DNA of 64,000 nucleotides from NCBI RefSeq assembly GCF_014646875.1, contig NZ_BMOC01000011.1, positions 1 through 64,000 of the forward strand. Direction: 5' to 3'. Every line of letters begins with the position of its first letter. Position 1 is the first letter of the stretch. Both the position numbers and the translations under genes were made by a program. This DNA comes from Halobellus salinus. Lineage in GTDB: Archaea; Halobacteriota; Halobacteria; Halobacteriales; Haloferacaceae. A model generated the notes under the pieces. The model was not told the DNA's origin. It was given only the letters and a program-made list of their open reading frames with translations, and ran no database searches. This document shows, in pieces, positions 24,761-32,704 of the stretch.

Positions 24761-25462
24761 TCAATCCCGGCGCCAGTAGAACCGCGGTCCCAAAAACAGG
24801 TACGAAAGCGAGAGGAACAAGAGGCCGAATGCGAACCCGCGGCCGATCGAGCCGACCAGCTGGCGCCCCATCCGACCGCCGAGCCCGATCGCGGCCACCT
24901 GAACGATCCCCATCACCACCGCGTCTTGGGCGTGGAGGTCGGGGTAGGTGATCGGCGCGAGCATGAGACCCGCAAGCAAGAATGTCAGCGGCGCCAGGAC
25001 GATCGGAGCGGTGAACCCCGCGAGGACGGTTGCGCCGAGGATTGTCGCCGCGAGCGTGGTCTGGACACCCTCGGTCTCGGCGGCGTCGCTGTCGTAGGCG
25101 GTGTAGAGTCCGAGCCGGGTCACTGCGGTCGCGACGAACAGCGCCGCACCGGCGACAGCAACCGCGCCGCGGGGAGTTGCGAGCCCCCACGCCTCGGCGA
25201 CCGCCATCGTGACCACCAGCGCGGGGGTGGCGCCGAAGGAGCTGACATCCGCGAGGGAGTCGAGATAGGGGCCGACTGTGGTCCCGCCGCGGCGACGGGC
25301 CACCACGCCGTCTAGGGCGTCTGCGACGGACGCGAGCAACAACAACCGCGCCGCGAGCCCGATGTCGACGGTTGCGGCGACGGCCGCTAGAAACCCGAGT
25401 GCGGCGTTGGAGACTGTCACCACGTCGGCGAGCCCCAATCGACCCACGAACCGCGGCTTCAT
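24761..25462 (-). CDS. pssA: CDP-alcohol phosphatidyltransferase, probable archaetidylserine synthase
   Basis: A 233-residue polytopic membrane enzyme that transfers a phospho-alcohol from a CDP-lipid. The catalytic pattern D-x2-DG-x2-AR-x8-G-x3-D-x3-D is seen as DALDGVVARRRGG followed by GPYLDSLAD (about residues 47-71). About seven hydrophobic helices follow. In haloarchaea this class makes archaetidylserine and is linked to the archaeosortase pathway that lipid-modifies surface proteins; that assignment is by family, not shown here. Strong TATA-like AT stretches (about 25490-25502) precede the start. Confidence 0.82.
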   Translation of the reverse strand: MKPRFVGRLGLADVVTVSNAALGFLAAVAATVDIGLAARLLLLASVADALDGVVARRRGGTTVGPYLDSLADVSSFGATPALVVTMAVAEAWGLATPRGAVAVAGAALFVATAVTRLGLYTAYDSDAAETEGVQTTLAATILGATVLAGFTAPIVLAPLTFLLAGLMLAPITYPDLHAQDAVVMGIVQVAAIGLGGRMGRQLVGSIGRGFAFGLLFLSLSYLFLGPRFYWRRD

Positions 25463-25544
25463 ACCACGGCCGTCTCGGAGGACAGGTATACCTTTTTATA
25501 TCCGGACCGCGCCGCATATACCGCTCGCCCCCCGAGATCCGAGT
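25463..25544. promoter_or_regulatory. Divergent promoter region (pssA / halocyanin gene)
   Basis: Two AT-rich boxes stand out: TTTTTATATCC (25493-25503), which reads as TATAAAAA toward pssA about 30-40 bases from its start, and GCATATACC (25514-25522), about 23-31 bases before the halocyanin start at 25545. Both spacings fit haloarchaeal TATA boxes. Confidence 0.5.
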
Positions 25545-25997
25545 ATGACAGAACACCAATCGCGGGACCTCAGTACCGTCACCCGTCGGCGTGTGCTCGC
25601 CGCCCTCGGGAGTGTTGGGGCGGTCGGCGTCGCGGGGTGTGCGGGCGGTGGGGACAGCCCCGAAGGCGACTACGATGTCGGCATGACGGCCGTCGCGTAC
25701 GACCCCACGGAGATCACGGTCTCCGTCGGCGACACCGTTGTGTGGGCCAACACCAGTTCCCGCGGGCACACCGTTACGGCGTACGACTCGGGGATCCCCG
25801 ACGAGGCGGCGTTCTTCGCCAGCGGCGGCTACGACTCGACCGAAGCCGCCCGGGACGCGTTCGGTTCCGAACTCGGCGGGCTCATCGACAGCGGCGACAC
25901 GTGGTCGCACACCTTCGAGGTCGCCGGCGAGTACGAGTACGTGTGTCTCCCTCACGAGGCATCGGGTATGGTCGGAACTGTCGTCGTCAAGGAGTAA
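25545..25997 (+). CDS. Halocyanin-like blue copper lipoprotein
   Basis: A 150-residue exported electron carrier. A twin-arginine motif (TRRRVLAALG, residues 13-22) and a lipobox ending in a Cys near 32 indicate Tat export and lipid anchoring. The plastocyanin-type domain has the four type 1 copper ligands: His in RGHTVTAYD, then Cys and His in YVCLPHEASG and Met in SGMVGTV near the C-terminus. It is of normal halocyanin-domain length. It is likely transcribed alone from the promoter it shares with pssA, and accepts or donates electrons in the membrane respiratory chain. Confidence 0.9.
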   Translation: MTEHQSRDLSTVTRRRVLAALGSVGAVGVAGCAGGGDSPEGDYDVGMTAVAYDPTEITVSVGDTVVWANTSSRGHTVTAYDSGIPDEAAFFASGGYDSTEAARDAFGSELGGLIDSGDTWSHTFEVAGEYEYVCLPHEASGMVGTVVVKE

Positions 25998-26051
25998 TGC
26001 GGAGCCGCCCGGGTCGGCACTCGCGTCGGAAAAAGTGAGTCGGCCGGCCAG

Positions 26052-26696
26052 TCAGGCGTCGTCGACCGCGATGTCGCCCTCGTCGACGTCGACGGCAGCC
26101 TCCTCCTCGGCGGCGACCTCCTCGGGCCGCGCTTCGAGGGTGAGTTTCTGGACTTCGACCCGCCGGAGCGGGTAGATGGTCTTCGCGTCGCCGTAGATGG
26201 CCGACGAAAGCCGCCCTTCGATAACGCTGTCGATGAGTTCGTCGAAGGTCCGCTCGGCTGCGGCTTCCCTGACGAGGTCGATCATCACGCGCCGGATCGC
26301 CTTCTCTTGGTTCCGGTCGGCCTTCTTTGTGGTGAACGCGACGGGCTGGAGCTGGACGCGGTAGTCGTCCGTGGTCAGCACCGTGATCGCGACGTCGACC
26401 TTCGAGGCCCCACGCCGCACGAGGCTGCGGACGTAGTCGCGTGCGAGTTCGTGTTTGACGAACTCGGTGTAAGCCGCGTCACTGGACACGTCGTTCACCT
26501 TGAAAGTGAGCTTCGTGTTGTTCTCGCCCTGATCGCCGGTGATGTCGCCGAGGGTGACCTCGACGGTTCGACCGTAGACCTTGTCGGGCTCGTCCGCAAA
26601 GGTCGAGCCGAGTTCGGTCCGGTCGAACTGCTCCGGCGCGATCAGGTCGTACCATCGCTTGCCGTCTCGCTGCTTGGATACTGATCGTTCGCTCAT
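26052..26696 (-). CDS. rps3ae: 30S ribosomal protein S3Ae (eS1)
   Basis: A 214-residue small-subunit ribosomal protein of the archaeal/eukaryal type. Family features include KRWYDLIAPEQFDRTELGST near the N-terminus, the region TVEVTLGDITGD, and RRVEVQKLTLEARPEE near the C-terminus. An acidic C-terminal tail (VAAEEEAAVDVDEGDIAVDD) is typical of halophilic ribosomal proteins. Its ATG overlaps the stop of the pcc1 gene, making it the last gene of the rps15 operon. Confidence 0.95.
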   Translation of the reverse strand: MSERSVSKQRDGKRWYDLIAPEQFDRTELGSTFADEPDKVYGRTVEVTLGDITGDQGENNTKLTFKVNDVSSDAAYTEFVKHELARDYVRSLVRRGASKVDVAITVLTTDDYRVQLQPVAFTTKKADRNQEKAIRRVMIDLVREAAAERTFDELIDSVIEGRLSSAIYGDAKTIYPLRRVEVQKLTLEARPEEVAAEEEAAVDVDEGDIAVDDA

Positions 26697-27016
26697 GAGT
26701 TGTGTGTTCGTGTCGTGTCGACGATGGCGTCGGCCACCGTCAGGTTGACCACGGTGTCGTCCACCGTGGATTGGAGCCCGCCGGTCGTCTTCCGGGAGAC
26801 GGTCGTCACGAGCTGGTCGCCCTCAACGGCCACCTCCATCGAATCGGTGTTGTCCGGACGGAGCGCCGCCGCCACCGTCTCGGCGTCGGCGTGGGTGGTC
26901 CGGAGGCGGGCGGTTCGCGACTGCGAGTCGCTTGCCCTCTCGGGCGTCGGTTGCGCGTCTGTTCGGTCGTGGCTCGAGTCGGATCGGTCGTGGCTCGAGT
27001 CGGATCGGTCGGTCAT
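26693..27016 (-). CDS. pcc1: KEOPS complex subunit Pcc1
   Basis: A 107-residue protein of the KEOPS complex, which makes the universal t6A modification at position 37 of ANN-decoding tRNAs. The Pcc1 fold lies at about 35-107, with RLRTTHADAETVAAALRPDN and ADAIVDTTRTHNS. The first 30 residues are an unusual acidic Ser/Asp/His-rich extension in which the heptad RSDSSHD occurs twice, from an exact 21-bp tandem duplication at about 26970-27012. A start further in cannot be excluded. The stop overlaps the rps3ae start. Confidence 0.8.
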   Translation of the reverse strand: MTDRSDSSHDRSDSSHDRTDAQPTPERASDSQSRTARLRTTHADAETVAAALRPDNTDSMEVAVEGDQLVTTVSRKTTGGLQSTVDDTVVNLTVADAIVDTTRTHNS

Positions 27017-27062
27017 TGTGCGGGCCCCTCCGTCGTGTCGGTCGCCACGGCCGTGCAGGCGG

Positions 27063-28277
27063 TCACGTCGACTGCCTCCTGATCGCGGCGACCATCTCCG
27101 GGACGGGCGTGCCGGTGGCGATGCCCGCGAGCGCCCGAGTGGGCCCACCGGTCCACCCCACCGCCGCGGCGGGGAACTCGGCGGCGAGCGTCGCGGCGGC
27201 GTCGGCCGCGCCGGACTCACGAGCCGAGGTGGCGGCGATACCGTCGCCGACCGCAACAACGAGCGGTTCGGGCGACCGGAAATCCCGGGCGAGCCGTGCG
27301 AGCGTCGCCAGCCGACCCGGCGTTCCGGCTGCCGCCTCGTCAACCCGGGCGACGAACACGCCGTCGTGGCGGGTCGTCGACGCCGAGTCGAGCGCGCTGT
27401 GAACCGTGCGGCCGTGCTCGCGCCACGCGTCGAGGGCGGCGTCGCGGCCGCCGTGACCGAGCGCGAGCGCGACTCCCGTCCCGGGTCGCTCCCGAGCCGT
27501 GGCGGTCAACACGTCCGCGAACCCACCCAGGGTCGCGACCGGCGCGTCGGGCGTCGTGTACGGCCGGACCGCGCGTTCGACGGCGTCGGCCGCCCGCGGC
27601 ACCGCATCGTTGTCGCCGGCGACTGCGAGCGCGACGCGCGAGGCGAGCGACCGTCGAGTTTCGGTGTCCGCCGCGGAGTCCGAATCCGCCCCGTTGTCGG
27701 AGCGCGACAGCGACGACACCGCGGCTGCCGCGGCATCGTGGTCGCCCGAAAACGGCGCGTGCAGGAGCGTCGAGTGGGTGAGGCCGTCGACAGCGTCGTC
27801 GACGGGGATCGATACCCCGGGACGCTGGACGGCCGAGCCGGCGTCCTCGGCGGCCGCGACGAGTTCGCCCGCGACCGATGCCGGGTGGGCTCCGTCGGCA
27901 ACGACGCCGGCGAGCGCGAGCACCGGGTCGGGCGCAGCGGCGTCGGTCCCGCCCACCTCCGCGGCGATCCGGGACGCCCGGAGGCTTGCGGGGGCGGTCT
28001 CCGGTGCGACTGTCGCGTCCGCGTTTACGTACGCCGAACCGACACCGACAAACAGGCCGTCGTCGCCGCTGGACGGTCTGCCGGCGCCCAGCGCGTCGAC
28101 GCGAACCTGGAAGGGGACGTCGACGCGCCGAAGCGCCCGAGCGAGTAGCCCTGCGGCCGCCAGCCCGTCGCCGTCCGCGCTGGCGAGCAGTCGGACGAAC
28201 GACGCGCTCGACAGCGCCGCCGCGACGCTGTCGACGGGGTCGTCTGCGGCCGCGGTGGTGTCGGTTCGTGAGGCCAT
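27063..28277 (-). CDS. RecJ-like DHH-family single-strand exonuclease
   Basis: A 404-residue member of the DHH/RecJ-like superfamily. The N-terminal motif reads ASADGDGLAAAGLLARAL (about 28-45), the place of the H/D-x-D-x-D-G metal site. Later landmarks are DGAHPASVAGEL, and GVALALGHGGRDAALDAW, with a C-terminal glycine-rich end VGWTGGPTRALAGIATG typical of the DHHA1 domain. The central DHH box itself is not preserved in canonical form, so nuclease activity is uncertain. The partner genes rps15 and pcc1 are the usual haloarchaeal neighbours, and the operon reads rps15-recJ-pcc1-rps3ae. Confidence 0.75.
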   Translation of the reverse strand: MASRTDTTAAADDPVDSVAAALSSASFVRLLASADGDGLAAAGLLARALRRVDVPFQVRVDALGAGRPSSGDDGLFVGVGSAYVNADATVAPETAPASLRASRIAAEVGGTDAAAPDPVLALAGVVADGAHPASVAGELVAAAEDAGSAVQRPGVSIPVDDAVDGLTHSTLLHAPFSGDHDAAAAAVSSLSRSDNGADSDSAADTETRRSLASRVALAVAGDNDAVPRAADAVERAVRPYTTPDAPVATLGGFADVLTATARERPGTGVALALGHGGRDAALDAWREHGRTVHSALDSASTTRHDGVFVARVDEAAAGTPGRLATLARLARDFRSPEPLVVAVGDGIAATSARESGAADAAATLAAEFPAAAVGWTGGPTRALAGIATGTPVPEMVAAIRRQST

Positions 28278-28284
28278 CGGGTGG

Positions 28285-28752
28285 TCAGTTTTCGAGGATG
28301 TCGACGGCGGCGTCGTAGGTGTAGACGAACTCCTCGTCGAGTTCGTCACCGCGGTAGTAGTCGACGAGCCGGCGGATCTTCGCCTCGGTGTTCTGCAGGG
28401 CGCGTTTGTTCTGCATGTCTTGGCCGTTCTCTTGGACGTGGCGACGGAGCCGGATCGCACGCTCCATCAGGTTCCGGAGGTCCTCGGGGAGCTCCGGTGC
28501 CGAGTCGTTGTCCTCGAGAATCTCGGTGACCTTCTTTCCGGTCGCGGCCTTGACATCGGGGACGGGAACGCCTTTGACGCCTTCGTCGCGGAGCTTCAGC
28601 CCGATCCCGCTCGGATCGTGGCCCTGCTCTGCGAGTTCGACGACGCGTGCTTCGATGTCGTCTGGGTCGACGTCACTCCACTCCGGGGGGTCGTCTGCCA
28701 CCGGCCTGTCCGAACCGGACGAGCCGCGGCGGCGGGTGTGCATTCGTGCCAT
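28285..28752 (-). CDS. rps15: 30S ribosomal protein S15
   Basis: A 155-residue archaeal/eukaryal-length S15 (uS15). It starts MARMHTRRRGSSGSDRP, continues through a helical N-terminal domain (IEARVVELAEQGHDPSGIGL) and ends with the conserved S15 helices (DLRNLMERAIRLRRHVQENG, then LQNTEAKIRRLVDYYRGDEL). It is the first gene of the four-gene ribosome/tRNA-modification operon. The stop lies eight bases before the RecJ-like start. Confidence 0.95.
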   Translation of the reverse strand: MARMHTRRRGSSGSDRPVADDPPEWSDVDPDDIEARVVELAEQGHDPSGIGLKLRDEGVKGVPVPDVKAATGKKVTEILEDNDSAPELPEDLRNLMERAIRLRRHVQENGQDMQNKRALQNTEAKIRRLVDYYRGDELDEEFVYTYDAAVDILEN

Positions 28753-28939
28753 TGTGTTGGTTGGAACGGCACAGGCCGCAGAAGATACGATGTGATGCAG
28801 TCGAGGGTGTCGACCGCATCGCACTTCCGCAATCCCAAGCCGCGAGAACGCGGCGAGTCGGACTTGCGGCCGTGCTGTTCCCGTGTAGAAACACCACAGA
28901 CGGCGACAAAAGGGTTGCGACCCGCGGCCGCGGGTGACC

Positions 28940-28987
28940 GAGTCGAAGCGCTTAAGAACGGAACAACAGTACGATCCGATGTCGTTC
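28940..28987 (+). promoter_or_regulatory. Promoter of the tRNA-Ala gene
   Basis: A BRE/TATA-like sequence GAAGCGCTTAAGAACG (28945-28960) lies about 30-40 bases upstream of the tRNA 5' end, the usual archaeal tRNA promoter spacing. Confidence 0.5.
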
Positions 28988-29059
28988 GGGCTCGTAGATC
29001 AGCGGTAGATCATCCCCCTGGCACGGGGAAGGCCGCGGGTTCAAATCCCGCCGAGTCCA
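28988..29059 (+). tRNA. tRNA-Ala (anticodon GGC)
   Basis: A 72-nt tRNA without intron or encoded CCA. The acceptor stem GGGCTCG pairs with CGAGTCC and contains the G3-U70 wobble pair that identifies alanine tRNAs. The anticodon loop is CTGGCAC on the stem TCCCC/GGGGA, and the T loop is TTCAAAT. Its last 13 stem bases are repeated 89 bases downstream, and its 3' end also has an inverted copy at about 29089. Confidence 0.95.
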
Positions 29060-29147
29060 CTTCTTCGCTCACTTCGTTCGCTCAGTCGTGGACTCGGCGA
29101 TGTCACGCTCGCTCCCTCCGGTCGCTCGCGTGACTCCCGCCGAGTCC
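29046..29147 (+). repeat. Copies of the tRNA-Ala 3' end
   Basis: TCCCGCCGAGTCC of the tRNA (29046-29058) recurs exactly at 29135-29147. In addition CCGAGTCCAC (29051-29060) has an inverted copy GTGGACTCGG at about 29089-29098, which could form a 10-bp stem over a low-complexity loop. Direct copies of tRNA 3' ends often mark integration sites; the inverted copy might act in termination. Confidence 0.55.
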
Positions 29148-29210
29148 GTAACTGTCGTGTGGCGACAGACCGTTTGTAGAACGGCGGGCTATTTCGAGCT
29201 CTCCGGCCCG

Positions 29211-29555
29211 ATGCAGGCGGCCATCGAGATCTTGATGACGGCCGCAGCGTACGAGGAGAAGATAGAGGAGACTGATACTGTCGGCTATAGTCGCGTGACG
29301 TATTTCGAGACCCCGGGGTGTCGAAAATCTTCACGTAGTTATAGCCGACAGTATGAGAAGGCAATCAACGCGACCGAGGAGAAGAAGGAGCGCGGTGATG
29401 ATCTGGGGCGTCCGCGGTTCGGGATGGCCCACGATGAAGAGAGGCGTCGACAGGTTCCTGGGAAGCGTTGGGAGGATGTGATGGAGATCTTCGAGATGCG
29501 TGAGGGTGGGCACACGTACAAAGAGATCACCGAGGAAGTTGGGGTTCGTCGGTGA
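29211..29555 (+). pseudogene. Recombinase/resolvase remnant carrying the palindromic element
   Basis: The frame begins MQAAIEILMTAAAYEEKIEE and after the palindrome continues KAINATEEKKERGDDLGRPR and ends YKEITEEVGVRR. The downstream part resembles the segment of haloarchaeal serine recombinases just after the catalytic domain (a GRPRFG-type motif followed by a small helix-turn-helix). The catalytic N-terminal domain with its active serine is missing, so this is a fragment. The 80-bp palindrome copy B sits in the middle, and the frame stays open through it. Lower G+C than its neighbours supports accessory origin. Confidence 0.5.
29275..29354. repeat. 80-bp near-palindromic element, copy B
   Basis: This copy has the same outer arms ATACTGTCGGC and GCCGACAGTAT and nearly the same core (one mismatch, GAGACCCCGGGGTGTC). 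It is inverted relative to the copy at 203 and lies inside the recombinase remnant, reading open as part of that frame. Confidence 0.85.
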
Positions 29556-29788
29556 CAGCGTATCTGATTGTTGATCGGCGAGAGCGGTACAAAAAAGCAG
29601 CCACAACTTCATAGTCTGGTTGTTTTTAGCCGAGCCGGATTCGCAAATTCCAGTCATCTGAGCGTGTGTAGCTGTAGGATCGAACCGCCGGACAGGGACT
29701 TCTATCGGGATTTTTGACCCTCCAACGTCACCGGACCACAACCGGCAGCAATCTTAATGTGTACACACACTCATACACAAAGCAACGG
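29556..29788 (+). promoter_or_regulatory. Spacer with vapBC promoter and palindrome
   Basis: This AT-richer intergenic stretch holds a TATA-like TCTTAATG (29752-29759) about 30-37 bases before the antitoxin start, immediately followed by the self-complementary TGTGTACACA (29758-29767). VapB antitoxins commonly repress their own promoter through such palindromes, so this is a candidate operator. Nothing else is recognisable. Confidence 0.5.
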
Positions 29789-30049
29789 ATGGCATCGAAG
29801 AACATCAGCATCAAAGAGGACGTATACGAGCGGCTCAAGGCGCACAAACGCGGCGACGAGAGCTTCAGCGAGATGCTCGACCGTATCCTCCACGAACTCG
29901 ACTCCGACTGGCGAACGAACGTCGGCTTTCTCGCCGGCGAGGAGGCGGCGGACCTCAAAGCGGAAGTCACGCGGGGGCTCGCGGACACCGACGATTCCTT
30001 GGAGGAACTCGGTGACGGGATCGACGAGCGCCTCTCGGAGGACATGTGA
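29789..30049 (+). CDS. vapB: VapB-type antitoxin
   Basis: An 86-residue DNA-binding antitoxin. The N-terminal ribbon-helix-helix-like segment is KNISIKEDVYERLKAHKRGD followed by ESFSEMLDRILHEL (residues 4-38), the archaeal VapB antitoxin pattern. The acidic C-terminal half would wrap the toxin. It overlaps the vapC start by four bases (ATGTGA, with the toxin starting at the GTG), so the pair is translationally coupled. Confidence 0.85.
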   Translation: MASKNISIKEDVYERLKAHKRGDESFSEMLDRILHELDSDWRTNVGFLAGEEAADLKAEVTRGLADTDDSLEELGDGIDERLSEDM

Positions 30050-30441
30050 AGCTCGTCGACGCCTCGTTTCTCGTCGACTACGCCACGGGTGACGACGGTG
30101 CGGTCGCCTACCTTGCCGCGCACGACCAAGAGGAGATCGGCGCTTCGACCATCGTACTCTCCGAACTGTATCGCGGGTTGATGATCACTCAGGAGATGAC
30201 ACGGGAGGAAACGAGGGCGAAGTACGAATGGGTGGTACCCATTCCGTTCACGGACGGGACTGCCGCGGAAGCGGCCGAGATCTACGTCGAACTTCGTGCC
30301 GACGGGAAGATGATCAACAAGAGCGATATCTATATCGCCGCGACAGCACGGTCTCTCGACGTTCCGCTCGTCGTCGCCGACGATCATTTTACTCATATCG
30401 ACGGGCTGGGCGTGGAAACGTACCGGGAAAGAGGCGAGTGA
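30046..30441 (+). CDS. vapC: VapC-type PIN-domain toxin ribonuclease
   Basis: A 131-residue PIN nuclease, expected to cleave RNA when not neutralised by VapB. The four acidic active-site positions are visible: Asp in VDASFLVDY (about 5), Glu in LSELYRG (about 40), Asp in NKSDIYIAATA (about 93) and Asp in VVADDHF (about 112). It starts with GTG inside the vapB stop. The pair lies in the small accessory island after tRNA-Ala. Confidence 0.88.
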   Translation: MKLVDASFLVDYATGDDGAVAYLAAHDQEEIGASTIVLSELYRGLMITQEMTREETRAKYEWVVPIPFTDGTAAEAAEIYVELRADGKMINKSDIYIAATARSLDVPLVVADDHFTHIDGLGVETYRERGE

Positions 30442-30541
30442 TATTTCGGTTCGTTACGCAGGAGATCACCCATCTGGGTCTGCATCGGCAACTACTCACA
30501 ACCGCAACGCTTGTACCCCCGCCTCGACAGACCTACTCACG

Positions 30542-31234
30542 ATGGCGTCGATCCCCGCCACAGACGACCTGCCGGCGTACCTCGCTCCCCTCCCCACCAG
30601 GGTCGAAACCCTGACGCTCCGCCTGGTCTGGGTGGTCGTCGCGGTCAACCTCGCGGGCACTGTCTTCGGGTTCTGGTACTACCGGTTCCAGCTGGGGAAC
30701 ACCGCGCTCGTGATGTGGCCGGTCGTCCCCGACAGCCCGATGGTGACGCTGTGTATGATCGCGAGCCTGGTGTCGTGGAAGGCGGGCCGAAATCGGAACT
30801 GGCTCCACGCCTTGGCGTTCGTTGGGAACCTCAAGTACGGCCTCTGGGTCGTCGTCGTCCAGCTCACCATCAACGACGTACTCACCAGCGGCGATCCCTA
30901 CTACTGGTTCCTACTGGTCGGCCACCTCGGAATGGCGCTTCAGGCGCTCGTGATCCACCGCTACGCGAGGTTCACGGTTCCGGCCGTCGGCGCCGCCGCC
31001 GTCTGGTTCGGGTGCAACGACATCGTCGACTACTTCATCCCCATCGTCGGCGACTACCACCACACGTACTTCGGCCCGCACCTCGTCAGCGTCGGCAACC
31101 ACAACGTCGTTGCACACGACATCGCCGCGGCCGCGGCGGTCTCGCTGACGCTCCTCGCGACGTTTCTCGCGCTCTCGATCCGCGTTCGAGGGGTCAAAAG
31201 TGGGAGCCGAACGCGATCCGCCGGGTCCGGGTAG
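30542..31234 (+). CDS. DUF1405 family integral membrane protein
   Basis: A 230-residue membrane protein with about six hydrophobic segments, the first being LVWVVVAVNLAGTVFGFWYY (about 28-47). The motifs FWYYRFQL, GNLKYGLW and the late HHTYFGPHL and GNHNVVAHD fit the DUF1405 family found in archaea and Bacillales. No biochemical role is established for this family to my knowledge. It precedes hflX by 78 bases on the same strand and might share its promoter. Confidence 0.8.
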   Translation: MASIPATDDLPAYLAPLPTRVETLTLRLVWVVVAVNLAGTVFGFWYYRFQLGNTALVMWPVVPDSPMVTLCMIASLVSWKAGRNRNWLHALAFVGNLKYGLWVVVVQLTINDVLTSGDPYYWFLLVGHLGMALQALVIHRYARFTVPAVGAAAVWFGCNDIVDYFIPIVGDYHHTYFGPHLVSVGNHNVVAHDIAAAAAVSLTLLATFLALSIRVRGVKSGSRTRSAGSG

Positions 31235-31312
31235 CGTTCAAGTGGTTCGACGGCCTACTGTCCGGGAGACAGTGTCAGGATCACGCCCGCGGACCACCGG
31301 AGGGAGGCACCG

Positions 31313-32638
31313 ATGAGCGACGGAACCCCGGTCGTCGTCGCCAAGCGCGTCGACAGCGGCGAGGACGCCGATCTGAGTGAGATCTCGGATCTGGCCCGCG
31401 CGGCAGGGTACGACGTCGTCGCGACCCGGTCACAGTCTCGGACGGAGGACGCCGCCTACCACTTCGGGGAGGGCAAAGCCGCGGAGCTCGCCCGGGCGGT
31501 CGCCGAGACGGGCGCCGCGGCGGTCGTCGTGGACAACCGGTTGGGGCCGTATCAGACGTACAACATCGGCGGGAAGCTCCCGACCGGCGTCGAGGTGATC
31601 GACCGATTCACCCTCATCCTGGAGATCTTCGGCCAGCGCGCCAACGCCCGGAAGGCACAACTCCAAGTCGAGCTCGCGGAGCTTCGGTACGAACTCCCGC
31701 GCGCGGAGGCGAAAGCGTCGTTGGCGAAGCGCGACGAGCGGCCGGGGTTCATGGGGCTCGGGGAGTACGACGAATCTCGGGAACGCGACATCAAAGCCCA
31801 GATCTCCCGGATCCAACAGGAGTTAGACGACATCGCCGACAAGGAGGAAAGCAGGAGAGAGCGACGCCGGGAGTCAGGGTTCGACCTGGTTGCGCTTGCG
31901 GGCTACACCAACGCCGGGAAGTCAACCCTGATGCGCCGGCTTGCGGACGACTTAGACGTCGGCGAGAACGAGGGCCTCCACCCGGACCTCGACCCGACCG
32001 CCGAATCGGAGGACCGGCTGTTCACAACCCTCGGGACCACCACGCGCCGGGCCGACACCGGAACCCGGGACGTGCTCTTGACCGACACAGTCGGGTTCGT
32101 GTCGGACCTCCCGCACTGGCTGGTGGAGTCGTTCGAGTCCACGCTAGATTCGGTCTACCGTGCGGACCTCGTGTTACTCGTCGTTGACGCCTCCGAGTCC
32201 GTCGAAGCGATGCGCGACAAGTTGGTGACTTGCCACGATACCCTCTATGAACGGAACGAGGCGCCCATCGTCACGGTGCTCAACAAGATCGACCGAGTTG
32301 ACGGTCCCGAACTCGAGCGGAAGCGGGCGGCGCTGGACGCGCTGGCGCCCAACCCCGTGGCGGTCTCGGGACTCACCGGTGAGAGCGTCGGCGAGTTGAC
32401 CGACCGGATCGAGGCCGAACTCCCGGCGTGGCGGGAGGAACGACTCCTGTTGCCGCTGGCCGACGGCGCCATGAGCCTGGTGTCGTGGCTCTACGACCAC
32501 GGCAACGTCGAGCGCGAGGAGTACACCGGCGAGGAGGTGGTAGTGGAGTTCTCGGCCAGGCCCGCGATCGTCGAACAGGCACGATCGAAGGCCGCCGAGG
32601 TCCGCGCACCCGCCGGCGAAACAGAGTCTGCCGACTAA
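31313..32638 (+). CDS. hflX: HflX GTPase
   Basis: A 441-residue ribosome-associated GTPase. The N-terminal HflX domain (about 1-190) has EGKAAELARAV and LGPYQTYNIGGKLP. A coiled-coil linker (EYDESRERDIKAQISRIQQE) leads to the GTPase domain, with G1 GYTNAGKSTLM near 195, G3 DTVGFVSDLPHWLVESF, and G4 NKID. HflX acts on stalled or idle ribosomes under stress; this is known for homologues. The length and domain order are normal. Confidence 0.93.
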   Translation: MSDGTPVVVAKRVDSGEDADLSEISDLARAAGYDVVATRSQSRTEDAAYHFGEGKAAELARAVAETGAAAVVVDNRLGPYQTYNIGGKLPTGVEVIDRFTLILEIFGQRANARKAQLQVELAELRYELPRAEAKASLAKRDERPGFMGLGEYDESRERDIKAQISRIQQELDDIADKEESRRERRRESGFDLVALAGYTNAGKSTLMRRLADDLDVGENEGLHPDLDPTAESEDRLFTTLGTTTRRADTGTRDVLLTDTVGFVSDLPHWLVESFESTLDSVYRADLVLLVVDASESVEAMRDKLVTCHDTLYERNEAPIVTVLNKIDRVDGPELERKRAALDALAPNPVAVSGLTGESVGELTDRIEAELPAWREERLLLPLADGAMSLVSWLYDHGNVEREEYTGEEVVVEFSARPAIVEQARSKAAEVRAPAGETESAD

Positions 32639-32704
32639 CCGGTGATCGGGGTCGCCGCCCCGCCGGTTCCCACCACAGGTCCCCGGTCCGGCGGTTCCGA
32701 TCCG

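Noticed and set aside
29060-29134. A second tRNA next to tRNA-Ala
   Set aside because: Only the 3' acceptor and part of the T arm are repeated; there is no anticodon arm.
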